Shown here piece after piece: positions 31,155 to 39,713 of a stretch of DNA of 50,566 nucleotides. Location: assembly GCF_900104515.1 (NCBI RefSeq), contig NZ_FNJL01000036.1, positions 1 to 50,566 of the forward strand, written 5' to 3'. How positions within the stretch are numbered: position 1 is the stretch's first letter; each line of letters begins with the position of its first letter. Both the position numbers and the translations under genes were made by a program. Origin of the DNA: Paracidovorax cattleyae. Its GTDB lineage: Bacteria; Pseudomonadota; Gammaproteobacteria; Burkholderiales; Burkholderiaceae_C. Under the pieces are notes generated by a model. That model ran no database searches. It was not told where the DNA came from and saw nothing but the letters and a program-made list of their open reading frames with translations.

Positions 31155-31290
31155 ATCCCCCTGAGGCGCTTTGCGCCTTCCCCCTTCTCTCGAACGGCTG
31201 CGCCGTTCGGGAAGGGGGACGCAGCCGGTGCGGCGGGCGGCCCTTGCAAGGCTGCGCTGGATTCTGGCCGTGGGGGCTTTGAGTGCCATG
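31155..31290 (+). repeat. Intergenic hairpin repeat after guaB
   Basis: A GC-rich Comamonadaceae-type intergenic repeat. AGGCGC/GCGCCT (31164-31169 and 31173-31178) forms one hairpin. A nested one has CGAACGGC/GCCGTTCG (31191-31198 and 31202-31209) inside CCCCCTTC/GAAGGGGG (31180-31187 and 31211-31218). It resembles 19200-19240. It could end the guaB transcript, although no T tract follows. Confidence 0.6.
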
Positions 31291-31313
31291 GCGAATTTTG
31301 GGCTCGTGGCTAT

Positions 31314-31387
31314 TCTGGTCTGATTGCCAGGTTCTGGTCGGTTTGGTAAAGTCTGGTCTGAATTTTTTTCAGGCCAGACTTTTCTTT
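31314..31387 (+). promoter_or_regulatory. Three TCTGGTC repeats and a terminator-like hairpin before the TA operon
   Basis: TCTGGTC occurs at 31314, 31333 and 31352, exactly 19 bp apart. The third copy is the left arm of a 13-bp stem (31349-31361 with 31369-31381, one mismatch or G-U pair) with a T-rich loop and a T-rich tail (31380-31390). It ends about 20 bases before the antitoxin start. It may be both a terminator for incoming transcription and an operator array for the antitoxin. Confidence 0.5.
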
Positions 31388-31406
31388 TTTCCGGAAGCCT
31401 TTGCGC

Positions 31407-31670
31407 ATGCAGACCGTGGGCATTTACGAAGCCAAGACCCGCTTTTCCGCGCTCATCGAGGCGGTCGAGCAGGGCGAGGAGGTGCGCATCACCCGGCACG
31501 GGAAAGAGGTGGTGCGCATGCTGCCGGTGCGGCGCCGGCCGGTGATCACCGACGAGCAGATCGCGCGCGAGCTGGGGCAGATCGATGCGCTGCATGCCAG
31601 CATCCGCGCCGCGACCCAGGACACGGCGGCGCCGGCCCTGCGCCGCAGCGGACGGAGCACCGCTGCATGA
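31407..31670 (+). CDS. Phd/YefM-type antitoxin
   Basis: An 87-residue antitoxin. The N-terminal DNA-binding part (VGIYEAKTRFSALIEAVEQGEEVRITRHGKEVVRMLPVR) is a clear Phd/YefM fold; the C-terminal half should wrap the PIN toxin. I chose ATG 31407; an in-frame TTG lies at 31401. The stop overlaps the toxin ATG (ATGA at 31667), the usual coupling for such pairs. Autoregulation through the upstream repeats is likely but unproven. Confidence 0.9.
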   Translation: MQTVGIYEAKTRFSALIEAVEQGEEVRITRHGKEVVRMLPVRRRPVITDEQIARELGQIDALHASIRAATQDTAAPALRRSGRSTAA

Positions 31671-32104
31671 CCACGGCCTTCGTGCTCGATGCCTCCGTGA
31701 CGGCCGCCTGGCTGGTGCCCGATGCGGCCAGCGAGCACACGCGGCGTCTTTATGCCCGCATCCGCCGCGACGAGGTCGAGCCACAGGCGCCCAATCTCTG
31801 GCAGTGGGAGTGCGGCAACCTGATCGCGAGCGGCGTGCATGCCGGCCGCATTCCTGCAGGCTCCGTCGAAGGGCTCTGGGCCGTGCTCGAAGCCATCCGC
31901 CACCGCGTGGAATTGCACGAACTGGCGCCAGCACAGCACAAGGCCGTGCTCGATGTCGCACTCGACACCGGCCTGCCGGTCTATGACGCTGCCTACCTCT
32001 GGCTCGCGCGCTCGCTGCGCCTGCCGCTGGCCACGTTCGACGTGGCCCAGGCCGAGGCGGCCGCGCGCACCGGCGTGGCGCTGCTCGACCTGTCCACGTT
32101 CTGA
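31667..32104 (+). CDS. VapC-type PIN-domain toxin
   Basis: A 145-residue PIN-domain ribonuclease. The acidic metal-binding residues are visible: D8 ([12 protein letters not shown]), E48 (WQWECGNL), D107 ([10 protein letters not shown]) and D125 (ATFDVAQ). VapC toxins cut tRNA or rRNA and stop translation; the target here is unknown. It is translationally coupled to the Phd-like antitoxin and lies 55 bp before guaA. It is in the chromosomal backbone, outside the integrated element. Confidence 0.9.
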   Translation: MTTAFVLDASVTAAWLVPDAASEHTRRLYARIRRDEVEPQAPNLWQWECGNLIASGVHAGRIPAGSVEGLWAVLEAIRHRVELHELAPAQHKAVLDVALDTGLPVYDAAYLWLARSLRLPLATFDVAQAEAAARTGVALLDLSTF

Positions 32105-32159
32105 TCCTTCACGATTTCACACCCTTTCCCTTTCCGCCCACCGTTCTCCCCCGACCACC

Positions 32160-33785
<1,626 letters not shown>

Positions 33786-33800
33786 TCCCGCGTCTGGCAG

Positions 33801-34066
33801 TGGCTGGCATCGACAGGCACTAAAACACAGCTAAGCCGCGATTTTGCGGGCTTTTTTGTATTTTTATGCGGCACTGGCTGGCAACCTCTGGCATGTCCAA
33901 GCAGACTTTTTTCATGGCATTTCGAATGGTACTATGTGCCATCGATGCCATGATTTGTTTCGATACCATGCCATGAGGCTGCAGGGTGGCATGGTATTGA
34001 AATTGCGTAAGTGATTGATTTATAAGAAATAGATTGCCTCACAGGGGTCTGTCTCTAGCATGGTAT
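33801..34066 (+). promoter_or_regulatory. Candidate integrase arm-type sites and int control region (element 1)
   Basis: The 305 bp between att and integrase hold no gene. TGGCTGGCA occurs at 33801-33809 and 33875-33883. An 11-bp inverted repeat ATACCATGCCA/TGGCATGGTAT lies at 33963-33973 and 33987-33997, with a further GCATGGTAT at 34058-34066. CATGGCAT at 33913-33920 recurs near the right att at 49750-49757 and 49762-49769. These are likely integrase or excisionase binding sites. Confidence 0.6.
33834..33857 (+). terminator. Terminator-like hairpin after guaA
   Basis: AGCCGC (33834-33839) pairs with GCGGGCT (33846-33852) with one bulged G, followed by six T residues (33852-33857). It lies inside the element, about 50 bp past the guaA stop, and could end guaA transcription before the integrase gene. 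Confidence 0.6.
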
Positions 34067-34090
34067 CGGCGATCAATAGGAACCGAGAAC

Positions 34091-35299
34091 ATGCTGACTG
34101 ATACCAAGCTGCGCAGCCTGAAGGCGCAGGACAAGCTCTACAAGGTGAACGACCGTGATGGCCTCTATGTGGCCGTCACTCCGGCCGGGGCGATCTCTTT
34201 TCGCTACAACTACTCGATCAATGGTCGGCAAGAGACCATCACCTTCGGCCGCTATGGCATCGGAGGGATCACCCTTGCCGAAGCTCGCGAGCAGCTGGCA
34301 GACGCCAAGAAGATGATCGCCAGCGGCAAGTCGCCGGCGAAGGAGAAGGCGCGAGACAAGGCCCGCGTCAAGGATGCAGAGACCTTCGGCGCATGGGCCG
34401 AGAAGTGGCTGCGCGGCTACCAGATGGCCGACTCCACCCGAGACATGCGTAGAGCGGTCTATGAGCGCGAGCTGAAGCCGAAATTCGGCAACCAGAAGCT
34501 GGTCGAAATCACCCACGAAGACCTGCGGGCGTTAACTGATGCCATCGTGGAGCGCGGCGCACCAGCCACAGCTGTCCACTCCCGTGAGGTAGTCCTGCAG
34601 ATCTACCGGTGGGCCATCGAGCGCGGCCAGAAGGTCGAGAACCCTGCAGAGCTGGTGCGGCCGACCACCATCGCCAAGTTCGAACCGCGCGACCGGGCGT
34701 TGACGCCAGATGAGATCGCGCTGATGTACCAGTACATCGAGCGCATTGGCACTACACCATCCATTCGGGCGGCGGCCAAGCTGTTGTTGCTGACGATGGT
34801 TCGCAAGAGCGAACTGACGAACGCCACTTGGAGCGAGATCAATTTCAGCGAAGCCTTGTGGACCATTCCCAAGGAGCGGATGAAACGGCGTAACCCGCAC
34901 CTGGTTTTCCTGTCCCGGCAGGCGCTCGACATATTCATTGCCCTGAAAACCTTTGCCGGCGGATCGGACTATGTGCTGCCGTCGCGGTATGACTCGGATA
35001 CGCCAATGAGCAGTGCCACGCTCAACCAGGTGCTGACGCTGACGTACAGGCTTGCGCAAAAGGAGGGGAAGCCACTTATGAAGTTCGGGCCGCATGACCT
35101 GCGGCGGACGGCCAGCACGCTATTGCACGAGGCTGGCTACAACACGGACTGGATTGAGAAATGCCTTGCCCACGAGCAACGTGGCGTGCGGGCGGTCTAC
35201 AACAAGGCCGAATACCGCGAGCAGCGCACGGCCATGCTGCAGGATTGGGCCAACATGATTGACGAGTGGACCGCTAAACGGCCGGTGCAAGCGGGCTGA
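34091..35299 (+). CDS. Tyrosine-type (P4-like) site-specific integrase
   Basis: A 402-residue integrase expected to recombine the element with the guaA 3' end. It has an N-terminal DUF4102 arm-binding domain (1-85, LTDTKLRSLKAQDKLYKVNDRDGLYVAVTPAG), a core-binding SAM-like domain (about 100-190) and a catalytic domain. The catalytic set is visible: R in MVRKSELTNATW, HDLRRTASTLLHEAG (H and R), and the nucleophilic Tyr in RAVYNKAEYREQR. ATG 34091 was chosen because the domain starts there; upstream codons lie in the regulatory region. A close relative begins at 50144. Confidence 0.95.
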   Translation: MLTDTKLRSLKAQDKLYKVNDRDGLYVAVTPAGAISFRYNYSINGRQETITFGRYGIGGITLAEAREQLADAKKMIASGKSPAKEKARDKARVKDAETFGAWAEKWLRGYQMADSTRDMRRAVYERELKPKFGNQKLVEITHEDLRALTDAIVERGAPATAVHSREVVLQIYRWAIERGQKVENPAELVRPTTIAKFEPRDRALTPDEIALMYQYIERIGTTPSIRAAAKLLLLTMVRKSELTNATWSEINFSEALWTIPKERMKRRNPHLVFLSRQALDIFIALKTFAGGSDYVLPSRYDSDTPMSSATLNQVLTLTYRLAQKEGKPLMKFGPHDLRRTASTLLHEAGYNTDWIEKCLAHEQRGVRAVYNKAEYREQRTAMLQDWANMIDEWTAKRPVQAG

Positions 35300-35519
35300 C
35301 GCCAGGGCGCATTGCGTGAGCACCAGAAGACTTGCGGGCCTCAATCCATTGCTCCACCTCGGCCAAGTCCCAGGCGACATTTCGGCTGGTGAGTGCGATG
35401 CGGTGCGGAAATTCCCCTCGCTGTTCCATATTGAAAATCGTGCGCTCGGAAAGCGGGATCATCGCCAGCAGCTTCTTGCGGTTGATGAGTGTCTTGGTAT
35501 AAACCTCTTCGATCTGCAT
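35274..35519 (-). CDS. AlpA-like HTH regulator (possible excisionase)
   Basis: An 81-residue winged-HTH protein of the AlpA/excisionase group: TLINRKKLLAMIPLSERTIFNMEQRGEFPHRIALTSRNVAWDLAEVEQWIEAR matches the family throughout. AlpA-type proteins activate or direct integrase-mediated excision. Its 3' end overlaps the convergent integrase gene by 26 bp. Its N-terminus (MQIEEVYTK) and upstream region are nearly the same as those of the gene at 37132, in inverted orientation. Alternative upstream starts exist, but the conserved MQIEE start is preferred. Confidence 0.85.
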   Translation of the reverse strand: MQIEEVYTKTLINRKKLLAMIPLSERTIFNMEQRGEFPHRIALTSRNVAWDLAEVEQWIEARKSSGAHAMRPGVSPLAPAV

Positions 35520-35592
35520 AACTACGATTCCATGCGTTCGATAACGGCTCCAAGAATGCCTTGGCATGGAGTAAGGTGCAGCTTATTAAGTT
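35516..35592 (-). repeat. Inverted promoter repeat, left copy
   Basis: Read on the minus strand, these 77 bases match 37059-37135 at 69 positions by my alignment. The copy covers the leader and start codon of the AlpA-like gene. Differences cluster in the centre, where this copy carries the dyad CCAAG-gcatt-CTTGG. Confidence 0.85.
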
Positions 35593-35649
35593 ATCGATAT
35601 GGTTGACAGCTTGTCGCGCGTTCGTTGTTGCACGCGCAGGAGATTGGCG

Positions 35650-35865
35650 ATGGAAAAGCAATGCGTGTACACGGCACCGAATGGCGACGATGTTGGTGCG
35701 TTTCGGGAGGATGCGCTGTCTTTGAGTGAAGCAATAGCGGCGTCTGCTTGCGCGCCCAATTTTATTTTTCAGATCGACGCGATGATGTCCGATCTGCTGG
35801 ACGGTATGCGGCGACAAAGTGCTGATGCGTTACTACGCAAGGAAATTGGCAGTCGTTTGGTTTAG
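35650..35865 (+). CDS. Hypothetical protein, 71 residues
   Basis: I do not recognise this protein. It is small, soluble and acidic in the middle (ASACAPNFIFQIDAMMSDLLDGMRRQ), with no motif I can name. ATG 35650 has a strong ribosome binding site (AGGAG at 35638-35642), which supports a real gene. It is divergent from the AlpA-like gene, and TTGACA at 35603-35608 could be its -35 box. Low GC compared with the backbone. Confidence 0.55.
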   Translation: MEKQCVYTAPNGDDVGAFREDALSLSEAIAASACAPNFIFQIDAMMSDLLDGMRRQSADALLRKEIGSRLV

Positions 35866-35936
35866 TCGGATGTCGGGAAGCACCGGGCAAGGCGTGTACA
35901 CGCATTCAATTTGGTAATTTTCCGGTGCGGTCGCCG

Positions 35937-37043
35937 CTATGATGCGTTGCTCAGACGGTCTAACCGATATTCTTGCGGGACGGAGTGAAGGGCTTTAGAA
36001 ATTGCCTGTCGTTCAATACCGAGTTGTCGCGCTACCTCGGACTGATTCATGCCCGAAGATAAGAGCGCGATGATCTCTTTTTTTCGGTCGGAAATGCGGC
36101 GATCCACGAGCATGCGCGCCTCCCACCGAAGCCGGGTTTCCAATGTATCAAGTCGATCTGATGGTTGTTGCTCATACGTTAGGCTACGATGAGCCGACAG
36201 CAGCCGAATATATTCATCCACCGCCGGGTTTCCCGACTTGGCATAGGCCGCAGCGGTGCCAGCCCAACTTTGGCGGTCAAGCCTTTCTAACTCTTGGTCA
36301 AAGGCCCCTTGGTTGCGCTTTGCGCGCAGATAGTCTGCTCGCACTGCATCCGAGAATGCTTTCTTGGGCTTGTGTTTGCAGCAATACAGTGAACTGAGCC
36401 GCAAGCGTTGATCATCAATATCCTCCTCGGGCCAGGCGTTGCCAGCAAGATGTGCTGAAAGCTCGGTCGCCTGGTCACATAGTCGGCAAATCTCTGCGCC
36501 GCGTAATGTGTTCACTTTCCCGTGATATTCCCGCTTGGGCTTCTTTGCCCTGCACGCAAGCGCTAAGTTTCGCAGGCTGTCCAAGCTTGCGGTGAGCATG
36601 ATGTCACTGGCAGTCGTACCGTCATATGCGGGGGTGGATCGAATCACGAAATAAATAAAACGATCCAGGGCATTGAAACCATACTGCTGACCGATCAGGG
36701 AAAGTGATTTGAAATCGGGGAATTCTCCGTCTGACAGAGCCGGTGAGTGTGCCTTATCTGACGTTTCAATCAAATTACCGTCACTATCAACCCTAGTTCC
36801 TGCACGAGACCGAAAAAGCTCGTACCGAACCCACGCCGTCTTCAAGACGGAGCCAGTCACCATCGGGAATCGGGCAAGTAGTCCTTGCCAAGCAGGATCA
36901 ATTTTCTCCTTCAGCAAACGGAAAATTGAATAGCGGCGCGACTGCGCAGAATACGGTCCCCACGCCCGCGAAAAGGCTGCAATCGCTTCCGCAACCTGTG
37001 GATCGCATCCAGGCCATGTAGTGATCGAAGTCGCGTCCGCCAT
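35937..37043 (-). CDS. Unknown protein with Cys/His cluster and C-terminal HTH
   Basis: A 368-residue protein of no family I can name. A putative zinc site is formed by C186-x2-C189 (EICRLCDQ) and C221-C222-x-H224 (LYCCKHKP). The C-terminus contains a clear helix-turn-helix (IIALLSSGMNQSEVARQLGIERQAISKAL, about 325-355). It is probably a DNA-binding regulator of the element. ATG 37043 is used; a TTG at 37052 adds three residues, and no good Shine-Dalgarno is seen for either. Its start lies 16 bp from the right copy of the inverted promoter repeat. GC content is visibly lower than in the core genes. Confidence 0.65.
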   Translation of the reverse strand: MADATSITTWPGCDPQVAEAIAAFSRAWGPYSAQSRRYSIFRLLKEKIDPAWQGLLARFPMVTGSVLKTAWVRYELFRSRAGTRVDSDGNLIETSDKAHSPALSDGEFPDFKSLSLIGQQYGFNALDRFIYFVIRSTPAYDGTTASDIMLTASLDSLRNLALACRAKKPKREYHGKVNTLRGAEICRLCDQATELSAHLAGNAWPEEDIDDQRLRLSSLYCCKHKPKKAFSDAVRADYLRAKRNQGAFDQELERLDRQSWAGTAAAYAKSGNPAVDEYIRLLSAHRSLTYEQQPSDRLDTLETRLRWEARMLVDRRISDRKKEIIALLSSGMNQSEVARQLGIERQAISKALHSVPQEYRLDRLSNAS

Positions 37044-37058
37044 GTCAACCAAAAAGAC

Positions 37059-37135
37059 AACTTAATAAGCTACATCCTACTCCATGTAACGGCATTCTTC
37101 AAGCCGTTATCGAACGCATGGAATCGTAGTTATGC
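37059..37135 (+). repeat. Inverted promoter repeat, right copy
   Basis: Near-identical inverted copy of 35516-35592, ending at the start codon of the gene at 37132. Here the divergent central part forms a different dyad, TAACGGC (37087-37093)/GCCGTTA (37103-37109). The last 35 or so bases before and at the ATG are identical between copies. Confidence 0.85.
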
Positions 37136-37344
37136 AGATAGAAGAGGCTTTGACCAAGCAATACGGACCGCTGTTGAGCATCAATCAGCTGGCAAAAGTG
37201 CTCGACCGATCCGCAGAGGGCTTGCGCCTCAGCCTGCGAACGGACTCTGAGTGGGCGCGGCCGATTAATGCCGCGAAGCTGAAGCTCGGTCGGCGGGTTT
37301 ACTTCCGCACGGCGGAAATCGCCAAAGTCCTCAGCGGCGAGTGA
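37132..37344 (+). CDS. Small HTH DNA-binding protein
   Basis: A 70-residue protein with an AlpA/MerR-like winged helix: GPLLSINQLAKVLDRSAEGLRLSLR is the HTH, and LGRRVYFRTAEIAKVLSGE the wing and last helix. It shares its first residues (MQIEE) and promoter with the AlpA-like gene at 35519. It lies 10 bp upstream of the TrfA-type gene and probably regulates it; the two should be one operon. Confidence 0.75.
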   Translation: MQIEEALTKQYGPLLSINQLAKVLDRSAEGLRLSLRTDSEWARPINAAKLKLGRRVYFRTAEIAKVLSGE

Positions 37345-37354
37345 GGCGGCTTCC

Positions 37355-38227
37355 ATGTCTTCGCCGCTGTTCTCGCGATTTCCAACCTTGGCCGCACGCG
37401 CGGCCGAGGCGCAATCGCGCATCGAAGCACAGTGCGAGGCCATCACACCGCAGCAGCTCTTCCTGCCTGGCCTTGAAGACTTCATGCGAGCCATGCCGAA
37501 TCACATCGCCCGTTCCAGCCTATTCGCGCCGGTCGCGCGTGGCCGCAAGCGCATCCACAAGGACATGATTCTTGTAAGCCGCGCCGATGCCGTCATCAAG
37601 TTCTGGGGCGAGCAACTGGACGAAAGCCAGGCGGACGTTTGGATGCAGGCCATGCACGAGGCCAGCCGCAGGCCGCTGGGCGAGCCCGTGGTCATCAAGC
37701 GGGCCAAGTTCCTGCGCGACATCGGGAGGCAGACCGGCAACTACGAATACAAGTGGCTGAACCGGACCATGCAGACGCTGACCTTCGCGATGCTGGTGAT
37801 CGAGGTTCGCGCCAAGGACGGCAAGCCGAAGCTGTCGGTCGGAAAGAACCGCGCGCTTCACATGATCGAAGGCTTCGACTACGACGACGAGGCCGAAGCG
37901 TACACGCTGCGCATCGATCCTCGTTGGCGAGTCATGTTCGGCAATCGCGAGTTCGCCCTGATTGATTGGGAGAAGCGCAAGCGCTTCGGGGCACGCCAAG
38001 ACATGGCGAAGGCGCTGCAGCGCCTGGCCGCCACCTCGGACGAGAGCATCCAGCGTTACGCCCTCGACTGGCTCAAGGAAAAGCTGGAATACACCGGCCG
38101 CATGCGTGACTTCGTGGACGCCATGGGCCGTGCGATGCGCGAGCTTGAACGGCTCGAAATCATCGCCGGCGGCCGCATCGAGTCCAGCACCAAGGGGCGC
38201 ACCCAAGCGGTGTGGACAAAGCTATGA
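37355..38227 (+). CDS. trfA: TrfA-family plasmid replication initiator
   Basis: A 290-residue replication initiator close in size to the short TrfA form of IncP plasmids. Family blocks include QQLFLPGLEDFMRAMPNHIARSSLFAPVARGRRK-like residues 30-65, WMQAMHEASRRPLGEPV, and the winged-helix region YEYKWLNRTMQTLTFAMLVIE and MIEGFDYDDEAEAYTLRIDPRW. It should bind iterons and load host helicase. Four iterons start 7 bp after the gene. The ATG at 37355 follows GAGGCGG. Presence on an integrated element suggests the excised circle can replicate. Confidence 0.88.
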   Translation: MSSPLFSRFPTLAARAAEAQSRIEAQCEAITPQQLFLPGLEDFMRAMPNHIARSSLFAPVARGRKRIHKDMILVSRADAVIKFWGEQLDESQADVWMQAMHEASRRPLGEPVVIKRAKFLRDIGRQTGNYEYKWLNRTMQTLTFAMLVIEVRAKDGKPKLSVGKNRALHMIEGFDYDDEAEAYTLRIDPRWRVMFGNREFALIDWEKRKRFGARQDMAKALQRLAATSDESIQRYALDWLKEKLEYTGRMRDFVDAMGRAMRELERLEIIAGGRIESSTKGRTQAVWTKL

Positions 38228-38233
38228 GCGCCA

Positions 38234-38313
38234 TCGGGGTTACGTCGCGCCCTCGTCGGGGTTACGTCGCGCTTTATCGGGGCTACGTCGCCACTTTTCG
38301 GGGTTACGTCGCG
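38234..38313 (+). other. Iteron cluster, putative vegetative origin (oriV)
   Basis: Four direct repeats of tcggggttacgtcgcg start at 38234, 38256, 38277 (two changes) and 38298, with a period of 22, 21 and 21 bp, about two helical turns. Their place right after the TrfA-type gene is the expected layout of an iteron origin. A pyrimidine tract follows. Confidence 0.8.
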
Positions 38314-38362
38314 CAGCACGCGCGCAACCCATTGTCGGCATTGAGTTTTTCAGCTCGTTTTT

Positions 38363-38404
38363 GCCCTCTACCTTCTTTCTACCTTTCTTCTACCGGAAGA
38401 GGGC
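38363..38404 (+). repeat. Pyrimidine tract with CTACC repeats, next to the iterons
   Basis: CTACC occurs at 38368, 38379 and 38390, 11 bp apart, in a strand that is almost all C and T. GCCCTCT (38363-38369) and AGAGGGC (38398-38404) flank it as an inverted repeat. It may be the melting region of the origin. Confidence 0.45.
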
Positions 38405-38499
38405 TGTGGGTAAGTGCCGTCAGCGATCCGTCTTCGCCGGTTGTGCCGTCATCAAGCCGGCGAGGAATTTCATTGATGACGCCAAAAGGAGAAATAGCA

Positions 38500-39252
38500 A
38501 TGCGCAACGCAACAGCACGTCGGGCCGTCTTGGCCGCGCTCGCCGGCAGCATGGTCATGTCCGCCGCCAACGCGGGCAGCGTGGCCGGCAACGGTGGGGC
38601 CACGGAAGTGACGCAGATTCTGAACAACGTCGAGCTGGTTCAGCAGTCGGCCCAGATGTACCAGCAGGTACAGCAGACGCTGCAGCAAGTTCAGATGATG
38701 CAGTCTCAGCTGAAGAACTTGCTCACAGCCCCGCAGCAGCTATGGGGCCAGGCACAGCAGGACCTGATCCAGCTGACGCAGCTGGTGAGCCAGACGCAGG
38801 CCATCGGCTACGCGGCTGCCAACGTGGACCAGCAGTTTCGCCAAGCCTTCCCCGGCTTCGCCGCGAGCGCCGGAAATACGACCTACGGAGCCAAGTACAA
38901 GGACCTGATAACGAAGGCAATGGGCGGCCTCAATTCGGCCCTGCAGGGTGCCGGATTGAACGCCAGGCAGTTCGACAGCGAGCGCAGCGCCATCGCGCAG
39001 ATTCAAGGCATGTCGGGCAGCTCTGAAGGTGCTCTGCAGGCAGTGCAGGCCGGCAACATGATCGCCAGCCAGACGGTGGACCAGCTGCAGAAGATGCGCC
39101 AGTTGCTGCAGACGCAGGCCCAAGCCGAAGCGAACTACCTGGGCATGCAGGCGCAGGTACAGGCCGACCAGACCGACGCGCTGCAAACCATGCTGAAGCA
39201 AGGCGACGGGACCGTGCGCCGGTCCGGTCAAAGCGGCTTCCGTGGCTACTGA
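38500..39252 (+). CDS. trbJ: P-type conjugative transfer protein TrbJ (VirB5-like)
   Basis: A 250-residue periplasmic protein that forms the pilus-tip/adhesin component of a Trb-type T4SS. A signal peptide (1-25, RRAVLAALAGSMVMSAANA) is followed by the TrbJ pattern EVTQILNNVELVQQSAQMYQQVQQTLQQVQMMQSQLKNL and a long Gln/Ala coiled coil, with GKYKDL-like and AGNMIASQTVDQLQKMRQLL blocks. ATG 38500 was chosen because it follows AAGGAG and starts the signal peptide; the frame is open far upstream through the iterons. The C-terminus VRRSGQSGFRGY resembles that of the lipoprotein two genes on. Confidence 0.88.
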   Translation: MRNATARRAVLAALAGSMVMSAANAGSVAGNGGATEVTQILNNVELVQQSAQMYQQVQQTLQQVQMMQSQLKNLLTAPQQLWGQAQQDLIQLTQLVSQTQAIGYAAANVDQQFRQAFPGFAASAGNTTYGAKYKDLITKAMGGLNSALQGAGLNARQFDSERSAIAQIQGMSGSSEGALQAVQAGNMIASQTVDQLQKMRQLLQTQAQAEANYLGMQAQVQADQTDALQTMLKQGDGTVRRSGQSGFRGY

Positions 39253-39266
39253 GAGGGACATCGACC

Positions 39267-39485
39267 ATGAAGCTAAATAACGCACAGAAGCGGGCCGCGT
39301 CCTTCGTCGCCGCCGTCCTGGTGGTCATGCTCGGCTCGATGCTCTTCGAGCCTGCACGCCAGGCGATTACTTCAACCGTCGCCGCGGCCGCCCTGCTGGG
39401 CCTGCCTGTGGCCTGCGTGTTCCTGGTCGCTTTCACCAGCGGCCGCGCGAACAAGCCAACCCATCAGGAGACTGACCATGCGTAA
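39267..39485 (+). CDS. Small two-TM membrane protein
   Basis: A 72-residue protein with two hydrophobic helices (about 11-26 and 36-58, AAALLGLPVACVFLVAFTSG) and a His/Glu-rich polar tail. I do not recognise a family. It is inserted between trbJ and trbK-like genes with tight spacing (14 bp after trbJ, 8-bp overlap with the next gene), so it belongs to the same operon. It may take part in the transfer pore or in entry exclusion. Confidence 0.65.
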   Translation: MKLNNAQKRAASFVAAVLVVMLGSMLFEPARQAITSTVAAAALLGLPVACVFLVAFTSGRANKPTHQETDHA

Positions 39486-39711
39486 GACCAACATCGTCGG
39501 CGCGCTGGTCCTGGTCGCTTTGGCCGCCGGCCTGGCCGGCTGCGGCGACAAAGCGGCCGAGGAAGCCGCTGCACGCCAGAAGGCACAAGACCAAGCCCTG
39601 CAAATGATGCTCAAGCAGTGTGGCAACGCGCCGGCCAGCGGAGCCAGCGCCCCCACCGACTGCAAGCACACCGTGCGCAAGGCCGGCGAATCCGGCATGA
39701 AGGGGTATTGA
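39478..39711 (+). CDS. trbK: TrbK-like entry-exclusion lipoprotein
   Basis: A 77-residue lipoprotein with a signal peptide and lipobox LAGC (Cys about residue 22). Size and position between trbJ and trbL match TrbK, which blocks redundant entry of a related plasmid. The C-terminus TVRKAGESGMKGY and the block ALQMMLKQ closely echo the TrbJ end (ALQTMLKQ ... TVRRSGQSGFRGY). It overlaps the previous gene by 8 bases and precedes trbL by 2 bases. Confidence 0.75.
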   Translation: MRKTNIVGALVLVALAAGLAGCGDKAAEEAAARQKAQDQALQMMLKQCGNAPASGASAPTDCKHTVRKAGESGMKGY

Positions 39712-39713
39712 CC

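Noticed and set aside
31407..32104. Phd/VapC pair as part of the guaA element
   Set aside because: It lies upstream of guaA, outside the att repeats, with core-like GC content.
38212..38499. N-terminal extension of TrbJ through the iterons (reads RGYVA repeats)
   Set aside because: The frame is open, but the real start at 38500 has a ribosome binding site and signal peptide; the RGYVA repeat is only the iterons translated.
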